From: Beta vulgaris subsp. vulgaris
Lineage: Eukaryota > Streptophyta > Magnoliopsida > Caryophyllales > Amaranthaceae
Reading direction: 5' to 3'
Assembly: GCF_026745355.1 (NCBI RefSeq)
Contig: NC_079202.1
Span: 32,231,736-32,295,735 of the forward strand
DNA: 64,000 bases
Below the pieces are notes generated by a model. It did no database searches, had not been told where the DNA came from, and saw only the letters and a program-made list of their open reading frames with translations. Shown here one piece after another: positions 10,337 to 21,360 of this stretch. The translations under genes and the position numbers were made by a program. Numbering within the stretch: the first letter of the stretch is position 1; each line of letters starts with the position of its first letter.

Positions 10337-11323
10337 TTGAGGGGTCACGCCGACATCTTAAGTTTTGGAGCAGATTTGGCAGAAGAGGTTAAGGTTAACC
10401 TAATTTCCTTACTGAGGGGTCACGCCGACATCTTCGCTTTCTCTGCAGATGAGATGCCAAGCATCGACCCGGAGTTCATGGTGCACTGGCTGAATGTCAA
10501 TGAGGATATCAGGTTGTTAAAAGAAAAGAAGCGAAATTTCTCCAGTGAGAAGAATGCAGCCATCAAAGAGGAGGTGGACAAGCTGCTGGCAGCAGACTTC
10601 ATTGAGCCCTGTGACTACCCTGAGTGGCTTGCCAACGTAGTCATGGTGAAGAAGGCAAACGGGTCCTGGCGGATGTGTGTCGACTACCGACCTCAACAAA
10701 GCTTGTCCCAAGGACTGCTACCCTCTGCCCAGAATAGACCAGTTGGTGGACTCTACTAGCGACCACGCCTTACTAAGCTTCATGGACGCTTTATCTAGTT
10801 ATCATCAAATCAGCCTATTAGAGTCCGATAGAAACAAAGGGCCTTCATCATGGAAGATGGGGTCTATGCATACAAAGCCATGTCTTTTGGGCTCAAAAAT
10901 GCCGGCGCCACTTATCAGAAATTAGTGAACAAGATTTTCGAGCACCAAAAAGGCCGGAATGTAGAGGTATACGTTGACGACAGTATAGTGAAAAGCCTGA
11001 CAGAGGAATAGCACGTCATCGACCTGGAAGAAACCTTCGCCACGCTCCGGCAACATCAAATGAAGCTGAACCCCAAAAAATGCGTGTTCGGGGTGAGATC
11101 CGGCAAGTTCCTGGGGTTCATGGTAAGTGAAAGAGGCATTGACGCCAACCCTGACAAAGTTAAGGCCATCAGTGACCTCCCGGAGCCAAAAAGCATCCGG
11201 GACATTCAGAGACTGATAGGAAGAATGGCGGCTCTCACCAGTTTTGTCTCCAAGTCAACCGAGAAAGCCCTACCGTTCTTCAAAATCCTTAGAGAAAACA
11301 AGAAATTTGAATGGGGGGATTAG
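10337..11323 (+). pseudogene. Tat-type reverse transcriptase
   Basis: The frame 10337-10759 holds the RT N-terminus (NVVMVKKANGSWRMCVDY). The frame then shifts to 10677-10925 with LNKACPKDCYPLPRIDQLVD. YVDD, the catalytic motif, is encoded at 10970-10981 in a third stretch, followed by a TAG. The palm/thumb region continues at 11060-11323 (NPKKCVFGVRSGKFLGFMVS). Domain order and motifs are those of gypsy RT; at least two frameshifts and two stops inactivate it. Confidence 0.87.
10338..10434 (+). repeat. 22-bp direct repeat at the element junction
   Basis: The same 22 bp occurs at 10338-10359 and 10413-10434, 75 bp apart. The second copy is in its natural place in the RT N-terminal region (LLRGHADIFAF). 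The first sits exactly at the truncation point and is followed by the element sequence that normally precedes the second. Confidence 0.85.
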
Positions 11324-12455
11324 CAGAAGCAGGCCTTCGAGGAAGTGAAAGCGCATTTCAAAAAGCTGCCAACAATAACCCGGCCAGACCTGGGAGACAA
11401 CTGCAGCTCTACGTCTCGATATCTGAGAAGACGGTAGCAGCTGTGTTACTAGTAAATACGAAAGGGCAGCAGAATCCCATATACTTTCTTAGCCATGTAT
11501 TGGCTGGGGCAGAGCAGAGATACGAGCTGTTGGAGAAGATGGCATATGTCGTCTTGATCGCAGCAAGGAAACTGCGGCCATATTTTGACTCCCATACCGT
11601 CCAAGTACTCACTAATCAACCTATGGAAAAAGCTCTCCACAAGCTTGACACAACCGCTAGACTCCTCAAGTGGGCTATAGAACTCTCTGAGTTCGACATC
11701 GAATACCGGCCCCGTACAGCCATCAAAGCCCAAGCGCTGGCCGACTTCATTGTCGAAACCACTTACACAGAATCGTTAGAATCAACCGGTATCTGGAAAA
11801 TAGAGGTCGATGGTTCAGCATCCCAGAGTGGAGCTGGGGCAGGAGTGGTGATGACGTCCCAGAGGGGGAGATCTTTGAATACACCATAAGGTTTGGCTTC
11901 AAGGCCTCGAATAACGAGGTTGAATACGAAGCAGCCTTGGCCGGACCAAGTCTGAGCATTGCGGGTAGCGCCAAAAAGATCCTCATGACCACAGACTCGC
12001 AGCTGGTATCGAGCCAGATCGAGGGAATCTATGAAGCCCGGGAGCCGGTTATGCAGAAGTATCTCAATAAGATGAAGAGCATGACAGCCGGATTACAGAG
12101 CTTTGAGGTCAAACTGGTACCGAGGATAGAAAACATGGCGGTTGACGCCTTATCAAAGCTGGCAAGTTCGAGTGTCAGTGATAAGAAGCGAAGTGTCATG
12201 GTGGAGACTTTGGGGGAACGAAGCATAGACACTCCAGTGCTATACGTCAACACCATAGGCCAAAGTCCGGAATGGTATGACGACATTATGGCCTACAAAC
12301 TGACAGGTACCCTCCCAGAGGAGAAGATAGCGACCAAAAAGCTTAAAAGGGACTCATCTTGGTACTGTATCTTTCAAGGCCAATTGTACAAAAAAGGGTT
12401 CTCACTCCCTCTACTAAGGTGTGTAATGGCCTATGAGGCCACAAAAATAATATAA
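11311..12455 (+). pseudogene. Tandem RNase H domains (RNase H plus second, Tat-type RNase H)
   Basis: The frame 11311-11889 encodes the ordinary element RNase H (YELLEKMAYVVLIAARKLRPYF, then QALADFIVE) and the start of a second RNase H domain (WKIEVDGSASQSGAGAGVV). The second domain continues in another frame from about 11860 into 11937-12455 (TTDSQLVSSQIEG, and VDALSKLASS near its end). The double RNase H is diagnostic of Tat-type elements. One frameshift lies near 11870 and one stop near 12455. Confidence 0.87.
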
Positions 12456-13508
12456 GAGATTCATGAGGGAATCTGTGGGAATCATATTGGCGGAAAAGCG
12501 CTGGCACTGAAAGCACTAAGAGCAGGCTTCTACTGGCCCCGTATGCTCACGGGTGCCTAGGTCTACGTCAAGAAATGCGATAAGTGCCAATGGTTCGCAC
12601 CGGTGATAAACCAGCCAGCAAACGGCCTGCAGCCAATCCTGAACCCAATCCCTTTCGCTCAGTGGGGGATGGACATAATAGGACCTTTCACACCGGCATC
12701 CGGAGGAAGGAAATTCCTAATTATGGGTATTGACTACTTCACAAAATGGATTGAGGCGGAACCGACTGCGAAGATAACGGTCAATCAGTTGAGGAAATTC
12801 ATTTGGCAAAAGATCATCACCAGGTTCGGGATCCCTATGGGAATAGTTATGGATCATGGCGTCTAGTTCGACTGCGGACCCATAAGAGACTTCTTACGCC
12901 CGTACAGCATAAAGTTCACTTACTCATCGGTCTGCCACCTTCAGAGTAACGGGCAGGCAGAAGCCGCCAACAAGCAGATCCTCAATGCACTAAAGAAGAG
13001 GTTGGATGAGTTGAAGGGAGCATGGGCCGACATGGTCCCGGTCGTGTTATGGTCCAATAGGACCACAGAAAAGGAAGCTACCGGCGAAACTCCTTTCAGG
13101 CTAGCTTTTGGAGCAGAGGCGGTGTTGCCGATAGAAGTGGGACTGCCTAATTGGTGAATCTTAAACTATGAACCAGTGCTGAACGGACAACTACATAAAG
13201 AAGACCTAGATCTTCTACCAAAAGTCAGGTTAGCAACCGAGCTAAAGTTGACAGCATATAAGGACCGGATAAGCAAGGCCTACAACAAGCGAGTACGGAG
13301 CCGTCCAATTTCCAAAGGATGCTTCGTACTCAAGCGCACGACGGCGACTGTAATAGCACATGTGGACGGAAATCTTACCGCAAATTGGGAAGGTCCATAT
13401 TTGGTCAAGGAAGAAATCGTGCCCGGGTCTTACCGACTGGAGAACATGTCGGGAAAGCTGCTGAAGAATAGCTGGAACGCTAGTGTCCTCAAGAGATACT
13501 ACGTGTAG
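12456..13508 (+). pseudogene. Tat-type integrase
   Basis: After a TAA at about 12453 the zinc domain follows (HEGICGNHIGGKALALKALRAGFYWPR begins it in part; the cysteine pair is KKCDKCQ near 12575-12590). The catalytic core shows WGMDIIGP (first Asp), VMDHGV (second Asp, followed by a TAG) and NGQAEAANKQIL (Glu). The C-terminal part 13176-13508 ends with the family-typical LKRYYV and then TAG. Three nonsense codons interrupt it. No chromodomain is present, as expected for Tat. Confidence 0.87.
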
Positions 13509-13663
13509 TCAATAAACAGGCATTGTTGCCAGTAGGATTTACTCTTTATTAGCATTCTCATTTTTACTGTTGTAGGCCATAAATCCGGCACCGCCGGAAA
13601 GAGCCGTTTTATTTAATAAAATGAGCATCTTCTACGTACAATTCCTCAACTGCCTAAACATAC

Positions 13664-14070
13664 TGGTCAATGACCTTCGTGGATCTGCCGGATAAAATTA
13701 AAGAGCATTATTAATTATTCAGTCAATGACCTTAGTGGGTATGCTAAATGGATTAAAGTGAGAAATCGGTCAATGACCTTCGTGGATCTGCCGGATAAAA
13801 TTAATAAGCATTGTTACTTAATCAGTCAATGACCTTAGTTGATCTGCTGAATTAATTAAAGTGCAAAACCGGTCAATGACCTTCGCGGATCTGCCGGAAT
13901 ACATCAACTCGCATTATAAATTAATCAGTCAATGACCTTAGTGGATCTGCTGATCTAATTAAAATGCCTCACCGGTTAATGACCTTCGTGGATCTGCCGG
14001 TTAAAATCGCGTTATATTGGTAATTTACCGGTCAATGACCTTCGCGGATCTACCGGCTAAATTAGGTCAC
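13664..14070 (+). repeat. Tandem array of ~50-bp units after integrase
   Basis: The phrase GTCAATGACCTT recurs eight times at about 13664, 13716, 13769, 13823, 13870, 13924, 13970 and 14024. Alternate units differ: those starting GG(T) carry CTTCG(T/C)GGATCTGCCGG, and those starting CA carry CTTAGTGGATCTGCTG, so the higher-order unit is about 100 bp. Tandem repeats between integrase and the 3' LTR are common in Tat/Ogre elements. Confidence 0.88.
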
Positions 14071-14986
14071 GTTCGCATTATTAATTAGTCATTTAGTTAA
14101 TTAAAGTGTCTTAGCAGACAAAGAAATAAATGGTGTAGTCAACTAAATAGTAAAAATGTTTCAAGAAATGATCAAGGACGACATCAAAGTTGGCAAAAAT
14201 ATTCTGCATTAATATAAAAAGGATTACAGCCTTAAAACTAAGCAGTCAGCCACAGGCGACCAGACTGGAGAAGAAGACTACCGGCCACAGACGACCAGGT
14301 TCACAGAGGGATAAGGAAGAAAGTTAAAAATTCTACTTAACGTGCTCTTCTTCCTCAGAGTCGTCGACCACTACAACCGGCTCCTCCGCTTATCAACGCC
14401 GGTAGAAGCGTTGGCAATTACTTACCCTTCGGTATTAGCAGCAGCGTTGACGGTCCCCTGATCCTCCGCGAACTCAGCCTTGGGATCAGCGTTGGCGATA
14501 TCGGCCTCAGTTACGGGTATCCAAGACCTCGCCCTCCACCGGGAGCTCGAAGTCGCCACGAAGATGAGCTGCCTCAATTTTGGACCTATCGAAGTCCGGA
14601 AAGTTGTGGCGGACACATCTCATGGCGGCCGACCAGCCACCATTGTACCGGTTGAGCAAGCGAGACACGAAGTCCATGGACTTCTGATACTCCTTGACGG
14701 CCTCGCACTCAAGGGTCTTGGCCTCAGCAATCTGATCGCAAAGAAGACGAATATCCTGATCCTTGTTGGCCAAAACCAAGGAGTGATCCTTTACGGCTTT
14801 GGTGAGAGCCTCATCCACCTTCTTCTCCGCAGCCAAGGCGTCATTCATCTCAGTCTGGGCCGCCAGCAGCTCCTGCTCCTTGACGGCCATTTTACCCTTC
14901 AGCTCTTTGTGATCCTGTACCTCTTGAAAGTAAGAAGTCTGGAAATATCGGTAGAGATCACAAAGTTCCTTACCAGATTGAGCTGA

Positions 14987-15074
14987 CTGCATGAAACACA
15001 TAACCAATACTTAATACCAAGGAGAGACACATAGCCCACTTGGGAAAAATGAAATGAATGACTAAAAGACTTAC
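14987..15074 (-). other. Predicted 88-bp intron in the antisense gene
   Basis: On the minus strand the segment begins GTAAGT and ends TTTCATGCAG. Removing it joins the frame ending in AAVHAHNLAL to the coiled-coil frame beginning with QSAQSGKELCD. The size and AT-rich content are normal for a plant intron. Confidence 0.65.
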
Positions 15075-15751
15075 CAAGGCAAGATTATGTGCGTGCACCG
15101 CAGCAAGAGCCTGGACCTCGTCCACTAGTATGTCGAACTTCAGCTGGGTCGCCTTCAAGAGACGGTAACCCAAGTTCCCGCCCTCCAAAGGACGGTCCAA
15201 CAACAAGGACTCATCGTCCAAGATATTGAGCTGAGGCTCAAATTTCTCACCGTCCTTTATCGGAGAACGGGACCAGCGCTTTTTCAGCAACTCCGGCAGC
15301 TCGAGCCGGGAACGCTCCAGATAGCCGACCTTTCGCGGCTTGGCAAAGGATTCTAACCCTGGCACCATTTCTGGCAGGGTTAGTTGCTTGTAGATCTTTG
15401 GCCGCAGAGAGGAGCTGCCGACCTCGGCAACCCGGCCAGAAATGAGACTGACGGACTCAGGGATCACGACAGTCGGAGCGACCTTAGTTGCCGCCTTTTT
15501 TGCCGCCGGCTGCTCCTTGGCCGTTTCGGCCTTACTCTTTTGAGGAGCCAGGCTGGACCTACGTTGGACCAGGGGCATGGAGTCTCTATCGTCCTCCTCA
15601 GGGCTGGAGCCCCTGCCGGCTCCTCGGTCTCCTCGGCCACCAGTGGGTGCCGGGATGGGAGTAAAACGACGGGCTGGCTTGGGAGGCATATTGCTTAAGG
15701 GGCGGTAGCGGTGATCGACGTGTAGGGTTTTGCGTACCAAAAAATCCTGGC

Positions 15752-15849
15752 CTGCAAAAATAAACAGTCAAGTAAGGCATCACAGTTAGTAAGATTCAAG
15801 GAAAAGAAAAAGTAAACAAAAGCATATACGAGTATATACATATACCCAC
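15752..15849 (-). other. Predicted ~98-bp intron in the antisense gene
   Basis: The acceptor is TTTTTGCAG ending at 15752. The donor is one of two overlapping GT sites at 15845 or 15849 (GGTGGGTATA). It separates the conserved core from the basic Pro-rich region and contains stops in all frames. Confidence 0.55.
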
Positions 15850-17413
15850 CATAAGGGTCGATACGGTAGAAGCCTAAAGCCGATAAGGCGGGGTTGCTAA
15901 AAACATAAGGGCGTGGGGCAACCAGAGTTTGGGCCCTAATATCTGCTTCTTGATCCTCAAAGCCGGTATAGAGGAAGAAGCAAAGAAATCGTAGGCCTCC
16001 CTCTCCCGACCCGTCAAGCCTCGATCAGGGATGTGTTCCATCCGAGAACGTGGCTTCGTCCATTGCCGACGAAGGGGAAAGTTGTCAGGAACCCGCACCC
16101 AGAAGAACCTCTCTCTCCAATGCTTGAGAGAGGTAGGCTTGGGATACATTGTCAGTTTGCCGGCTTTTGTATATAGGGACATCCACCCCCCCCCCAGCCA
16201 TCAGCTTCATCGGCCCGGGACCTTCTCTTTCTCCCGGTCCTTTTTCCCTTGGCCGAGCCATCCTCCTTGATCCAATGCAGTTTACGGAAAATGTTCAAAG
16301 TCTCCGGGAAGCCTTTGTAACGTACCCCCAGGCATAGGCGATTAAATTCCTCCATCCAAGGGGAGTTAGTTGGGCTAGGCAAATGTTCCATGCCCGGAAA
16401 ACCTTGACAAAAAATGGGTCCAAGGGAAATCGCAGCCCAAGTCCAGCATGTGGGCATAGATAGCTACGTGACCGGCAGGACAATTGGTTACACAGCTCCC
16501 TTCTGCCGGAAGCACTAACTTATATTCATCCGAAAAGGTAAAGTATTATAAGAAACTTATTTCCCCAGCAGATGTCGGCCCAACCCCATCTACCTGCACA
16601 ACTGCAGCACTGTCGGGCTCACTAGGTGGCATATACAGTTCAGCCAAACCCTCTTCGTCTGATTCCTCCGGAATGATTTCTACGGGATCTTCCCAGTCAT
16701 AGTCCTCCTCAGCCTCTAGAGTGGCTAACTCCTCGCTAGACGAAGCCATGGAACGGACTACACTGTCCACCTGGTCCGAATGCACAAGGGACACCCTTAT
16801 CTCTTTGGGTCCCGGCCTACTTGAAGTTTCCCCTATCTCAAGGACCGGTCTAGGGGAAGAAGAACTGCCGGGAGGGAATAGTTCAGAGGAGCGTTCAACT
16901 AGACCTAGCATGGTCCCATATTGTCCATAGACATTCACTCATAAGGCCTCTGCCTGTCCTACTACCATTCCCAAGGGAGAAGCTCGTATGGCCGGCTCGT
17001 TATCTGGCCTACCTGAGGTACTACAGTCCTTATGGCTACTAGCCCTAAAATCCTGGGCAGAGTATCTTACTGACGACTCATTCAGACCTATGGGACTAGA
17101 AGAGGTGCTATCGGAATTTACTCGCTTTCGGACATAACGGAAGGACTTCTAGAGATATTTTGTGAATCCGAGTCTGAAAACATTATAAATAAGATGGTAT
17201 GAAAGACGAAAGAAAGGTCTGGAGGAAATACCTGGAATGGAGAGTATAGAAGAAGAATGAATCGGTATCCAAGAAATACGCGAAGTCGGAAGGGAAAAAT
17301 TTGATCAAAACCGTCAGAGCTGCAAAGGAAGACCTTAGAGAGAGGAAGTCTGCTATGAATATCAGAGCAAATGCAAGATTGTGAGAAGTGATAAATGGTT
17401 CTCACTCAAGGCG

Positions 17414-17422
17414 TATTTATAG
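17414..17422 (-). promoter_or_regulatory. TATA box of the antisense gene
   Basis: The minus strand reads CTCTATAAATACGCC, a good plant TATA box. Transcription would start about 25-35 bp downstream (near 17380-17390), leaving a 5' UTR of some 200 bp before the ATG at 17182. Confidence 0.6.
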
Positions 17423-18109
17423 AGGAAGTCACGGCTGGGATTAGGCGACTCGTCGTCTTCCCGTCCTGATCACGCCACGTGTTATTGAATGGCACCCAGC
17501 TGTGATGCAACTTCTCATTAAGAGCTCTGACAGTTGGTGCGGATATCAAGGCAACGTTGGAAATAAAAAAAAATGTTACAACGAGACCGTCTCTTCTTCT
17601 CGAACTCGTCGTATTTTGGTTTTTCCTAAGCAAAACCATGCTCAAACCAAATATTGGTTTTTCAGAGCAAACCACACTCAAATCAATTAAAAAAAAACCT
17701 TGTCTCACGGCACAAGGAGAACCCATATTCCTTATCTCACGGTATAAGGAGAACCAATAAACCCTATCTCACGACATAGGTAGAGCCAAAAAATCATGAA
17801 GAGAATTAATTATGAAGGTCTCGCGTGAAACTAAAAGAGTCAACACATGAAATCAATGGTTAAGAGTAAATAAATATCTAGACTTCCTGTGGGGAAACTA
17901 CCAACTGTCAGCAACATCAACACCAAACTCTATTCTTTTCTTTCTCATCCTTGTTGTTCTTTTTGTGAGATTCAAACATCAACATCAGATTTTGTGAGAG
18001 AAATATTAACAGAAATTCAAGACTAGTGAGGTGATGATTTCTTTTTTACACCTTTTAGTCCAAAGTATTTTCATTTGCATATCTCTTTTTTTTGTACATG
18101 TATACCCGT
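17423..18109. other. Non-coding segment, possible 3' LTR of the Tat element
   Basis: No gene is seen. A purine run (GGAAATAAAAAAAAA) followed by TGTTACAACGAGACCG at 17574 could be a polypurine tract and an LTR start, but no second copy exists in the window to confirm it. Three imperfect copies of a short unit around CTCACG(G/A)CA-AAGGAGAACC occur at 17700-17780. Confidence 0.3.
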
Positions 18110-18149
18110 GTATTTCTTTTTTGTGTATGACAGGTTCACTTGAAGACGG

Positions 18150-18880
18150 GGACTTCGTCGCGATGAGCCACAAGTCTTTACCATTGTGTGCATGTCAGGG
18201 GTGTTACTCATATGTCTTTAGCACTGCGACAATGACACCTCTAGACAGTCCCTTGAAGACGAAGATGAAGACGAGGATTTTGTCGTGTTGGGCCACATGT
18301 CTTTAGCACTGTGAGCCTGTCAGGGGTGTTACTCATATGTCTTTAGCACTGCGACAATGACACCTCCAGACAGTCCCTTGAAGATGAAGACGGAGATGAG
18401 GATTTCGTCGCGATGGGTCACATGTGTTTTGCATTGTTAGCCTGTCAGGGGTGTTACTCATATGTCTTTAGCACTGCGACAATTACACCTCCAGACAGTC
18501 CCTTGAAGACAAAGATGGGGATTTCGTCGCGATGGGCCACATGTCTTTAGCACTGTGAGCCTGTCAGGGGTGTTACTCATATGTCCTTAGCACTGCGAAA
18601 ATGACACCTCCAGACACTCCCTTGAAGACGAAGACGAAGACGGGGATTTCATCGTGATAGGCCATATGTCTTTAGCATTGTGAGCCTGTCAGAGGTGTTA
18701 CTCATATGTCTTTAGCACTGCGACAATGACACCTCCAGACAGCCCCTTAAAGACGAACACGGGGATTTCGTCGTGATGGGCCACATGTCTTTAGCACTGT
18801 AAGCCTATTAGGGGTGTTACTCATATGTCTTTAGCACTGCGACAATGACACCTCTAGACAATCCCTTGAAGACAGTCAGT
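18150..18880 (+). repeat. Tandem array of 119-125 bp units (about six copies)
   Basis: The phrase GTCAGGGGTGTTACTCATA (or a one- to three-base variant) starts at 18194, 18319, 18444, 18563, 18688 and 18807, giving periods of 125, 125, 119, 125 and 119 bp. The 6-bp length difference lies in a GAAGA-rich segment. The last copy is degenerate. The array has no clear relation to coding sequence. Confidence 0.92.
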
Positions 18881-18974
18881 CTCACCCTCGAGGTATGTTG
18901 TCTAACCCACGATTTCTTCTTTTGTTAAATGATTGTTCATTAACCTAAGAATTGCTTTTGTTTTGATTTTGTCT

Positions 18975-19612
18975 TTCATTGTTTGCATTCTTGTGGGATA
19001 GGAGTTAGAACTTTTTTGGTGTGCAGTTTAGACTCTTGCTTAAAAGTTAGAATTTTTTGGTGTGCAGTTTTGACTCTTGCTTGGCGTAAGATTTTTTTTT
19101 TCTTTTCCGTGTGCAGTTTAGACTCTTGCTTGGGAGTTAGAATTTTTTGTTTTGTTTTTGTTTTTTTTTCACCGTTCACAGTTTATACTCTTGTAGGCCA
19201 GGAGTATTACAATTTTTTGTTTTTGTTTCGCCGTTTACAGTTTATACTCTTGCGGGCCAGGAGTATTACAATGATAGAATTTTTATTTTTGTTTCGCCAT
19301 TCACAGTTTATACTCTTGCGGGCCAGGAGTATTACAATTTTTTATTTTTGTTTCGCCGTTCACAGTTTATACTCTTGCGGGCCAAGACTATTATAATTTT
19401 ATTTTTTGTTTTGTCGTTCACAGCTTATACTCTTACGGGCCAGGAGTATTACAATTTTATTTTTTTGTTTTGTCATTCACAGTTTATACTATTGCGGGAC
19501 AGGAATATTACAATGATTGAATTTTTTTTTTTGTTTCACCGTTCACAGTTTATACTCTTGCGGGCCAAAAGTATTACAATGATAGAATTTTTATTTTTTG
19601 GTGTGGTGTGGC
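18975..19612 (+). repeat. Tandem array of ~55-65 bp units
   Basis: Units share AGTTTATACTCTTGCGGGCC followed by AGGAGTATTACAAT and a T-rich tract. Seven well-conserved copies lie between 19170 and 19612 and three more divergent ones (AGTTTAGACTCTTGCTT) between 19010 and 19150. A long open frame on the plus strand here (19147-19695) is an effect of the repeats. The array directly follows the integrase end of the minus-strand element, so it may be its 3' untranslated region. Confidence 0.88.
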
Positions 19613-19638
19613 TGCACTCGAGTAGTTTTTATGTTACC

Positions 19639-20950
19639 CTAGCTGCCTACGTAGTAGCGCTTCAGAAACTTGTCGTTGATAGTCCCCACCCGTAATCCTT
19701 CAGCGTCAACAATTTTATACTCCCCATTAGTGTATACCTCTTTGACAACGTATGGAGCATCCCATTTAGAATAAATTTACTTCCCGTCTTGCGAGAAATA
19801 ATGATTGGTCTCTGAATTGCTAGGACCATGTCTCCAACTTGAAAGAGCGAGGTCGAACTTTCTTATTGAAAGCACGTGACAGACGAGCTTGGTAGCACTT
19901 AGGTTTTTGTTGTGCTTGGAGTCTTTTTTCGTCAAGCGCCTCCAACTCAGCAAATTGGAGTTTATCATTTTCATCAGAAGTCAAGCCTTCTTGTATGGCA
20001 ATTCGCAATGATGGAATTTGAAGTTCCAAGGGGAGAACGACCTCAACATCATACACCAACGAGTATGAGGTTTATTGTGTTGCTGATTTATATGTCGTTC
20101 TGTATGTCCATAGTGCTTCCCCTACTCTTTCATGCCAATCACGTTTGAACTTGGCAACCACTTTGCTCAATAAACTACAAAGTGTCTTGTTGAACGCTTC
20201 AGCTAAACCATTCGCAGGTGCATTGTACATTGATGATCTATGTTGTGTGAACTTAAACTTCTCACATAAGTTTTTCATCAACTTATTGTAGAATGGTGTT
20301 CCATTGTCTGTGACAATTCGTTGGGGTACACCATATCTGTAGATGATGTGAGTACAAATGAAGTCAACAACATTTTCTTTTTTTCACTTCACGTAGGGGG
20401 ATGGCTTCTGCCCATTTGGAAAAATAATCAGTCGCTGCCAAAACATACGCTTGTCCAGCAGATGACTTTGGTGTAATTGGGCCGACTACATCAAGTCCTC
20501 ATGCTTCAAATGGCCCGGATGCGACTATGGGGTGTAATGGCTCTGGAGGTTGATGAATGAAGTTAGCATGAAATTGGCAAGCTTCACATTTCTTTGCATA
20601 GTCCATGCTATCTTGTACCATGGTTGGTCAATAGTAACCCATTCTTTTAATACGGTCATGCAGTTTTGGGCCTGACTGATGAGCGCCACAGACTCCAGAG
20701 TGACTTCCTCCATGGTTTGCTTTGCTTCTTTCATCTCCGAGACATCTTAACCAAAGACCATGGAAGGATCGTCGAAGAGAGTCCTTTATAATATATAAAC
20801 CGTGAGGCTCGATGACGAATCTCTGTCTTATGTTTTGGATCACTTGGCAATTTTTCATGTTCCAAATAATCAATAATTGGTTGACGCCAAACTTCCTTGT
20901 CGATTTGATAGACATAGATTATGTCGACTTCTTCAACATATTCGTCAACA
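19639..20950 (-). pseudogene. Tat-type integrase (minus-strand element)
   Basis: In several frames the order is: zinc domain (HSGVCGAHQSGPKLHDRI near 20660-20700), core with a GxIGP-like first-Asp region (near 20490), the second Asp in VTDNGTPF (near 20300), and Glu in NGLAEAFNKTL (near 20200). The C-terminus ends FLKRYYVGS at the TAG 19639-19641. At least four frame changes are needed. The three catalytic residues appear to be present. Confidence 0.82.
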
Positions 20951-21360
20951 CCATCGTCATCAGGGGTAACAACCCATTGTTTGCAAACGGGTATAGACAT
21001 TCTTTCTTCTTCCCCCAATGCCAAAGTGGCTGCAAGCCCGACGAGCGCGTCAGCCATGTTGTTGGCACTCCTTGGAACATGTTCTAACTTGACGGTATCG
21101 AGTTTGTCAAGCAATTGTGATGCTTGCCTTTGATAAGGGATTAGATCATTCTTTTTAACTTCATATTCACCTGACAGTTGTTTTACGACCAATTGGGAGT
21201 CCCCGTGAATGTCTAAATCTCTAAGTCTCATTTCGATTGTCATTTGGAGGCCTATTATGGTGCTTGGTACTCAGCCATATTATTGGAGCACAATTGAGTT
21301 AGCACAAAAGAGTATGGCAGTATATGCTTTTCTGGAGACTTAGTCCCCGTGAATGTCTAA
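20731..21360 (-). pseudogene. Second (Tat-type) RNase H domain
   Basis: The ORF 20731-21243 holds the end of the domain (DIHGDSQLVVKQLSGEY with catalytic Asp, then NNMADALVGLAATLAL) and runs into the integrase N-terminal linker. Upstream, across a stop near 21262, SNNMAEYQA encodes the Glu-containing helix (about 21265-21290). Confidence 0.8.

Larger units (their letters stand above)
14333..17390 (-). pseudogene. Antisense accessory gene of Tat element (Transposase_28-like, plant gypsy-type)
   Basis: The gene lies on the strand opposite to pol. Its N-terminal acidic region (16546-17182) contains one early stop at 17118. The conserved core (about 15874-16530) contains LGLRFPLDPFFVKVF, AWGYV, and KHWRERFFWVRVPDNFPLRRQW, which resemble the 'putative gypsy type transposon' family (Pfam Transposase_28). 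The C-terminal half (14970-15751) is basic/Pro-rich at first, then a coiled-coil-like Glu/Lys-rich stretch (14507-14990), ending in an acidic tail DDSEEEE near 14340. Two introns are inferred: 14987-15074 (GTAAGT to TTTCATGCAG) and 15752 to about 15849. Several frameshifts remain, so it is a pseudogene. Its biochemical function is unknown. Confidence 0.72.
10337..17400 (+). mobile_element. 5'-truncated Tat-type Ty3/gypsy element with antisense gene
   Basis: Gag, protease and the 5' LTR are missing. What remains is RT, RNase H, a second RNase H, integrase, a tandem-repeat segment and an antisense gene. A second RNase H between the first one and integrase is a hallmark of the Tat lineage of plant gypsy elements, and an antisense gene downstream of integrase is also known in that lineage. 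The GC content is higher than in its neighbours. No 3' LTR was identified with certainty; a possible start is at 17574. Confidence 0.8.

Noticed and set aside
14480..14986. 168-codon plus-strand frame
   Set aside because: It is the shadow of the antisense gene's coiled-coil exon, which has far better protein character.
18150..18880. CRISPR-like array
   Set aside because: The units are long, contiguous and diverged tandem repeats in plant DNA; there are no unique spacers and no cas genes.
19147..19695. 182-codon open frame with repeated Phe/Leu-rich units on the plus strand
   Set aside because: It is generated by the 60-bp tandem array and runs antisense into integrase; composition follows the repeat, not a protein.
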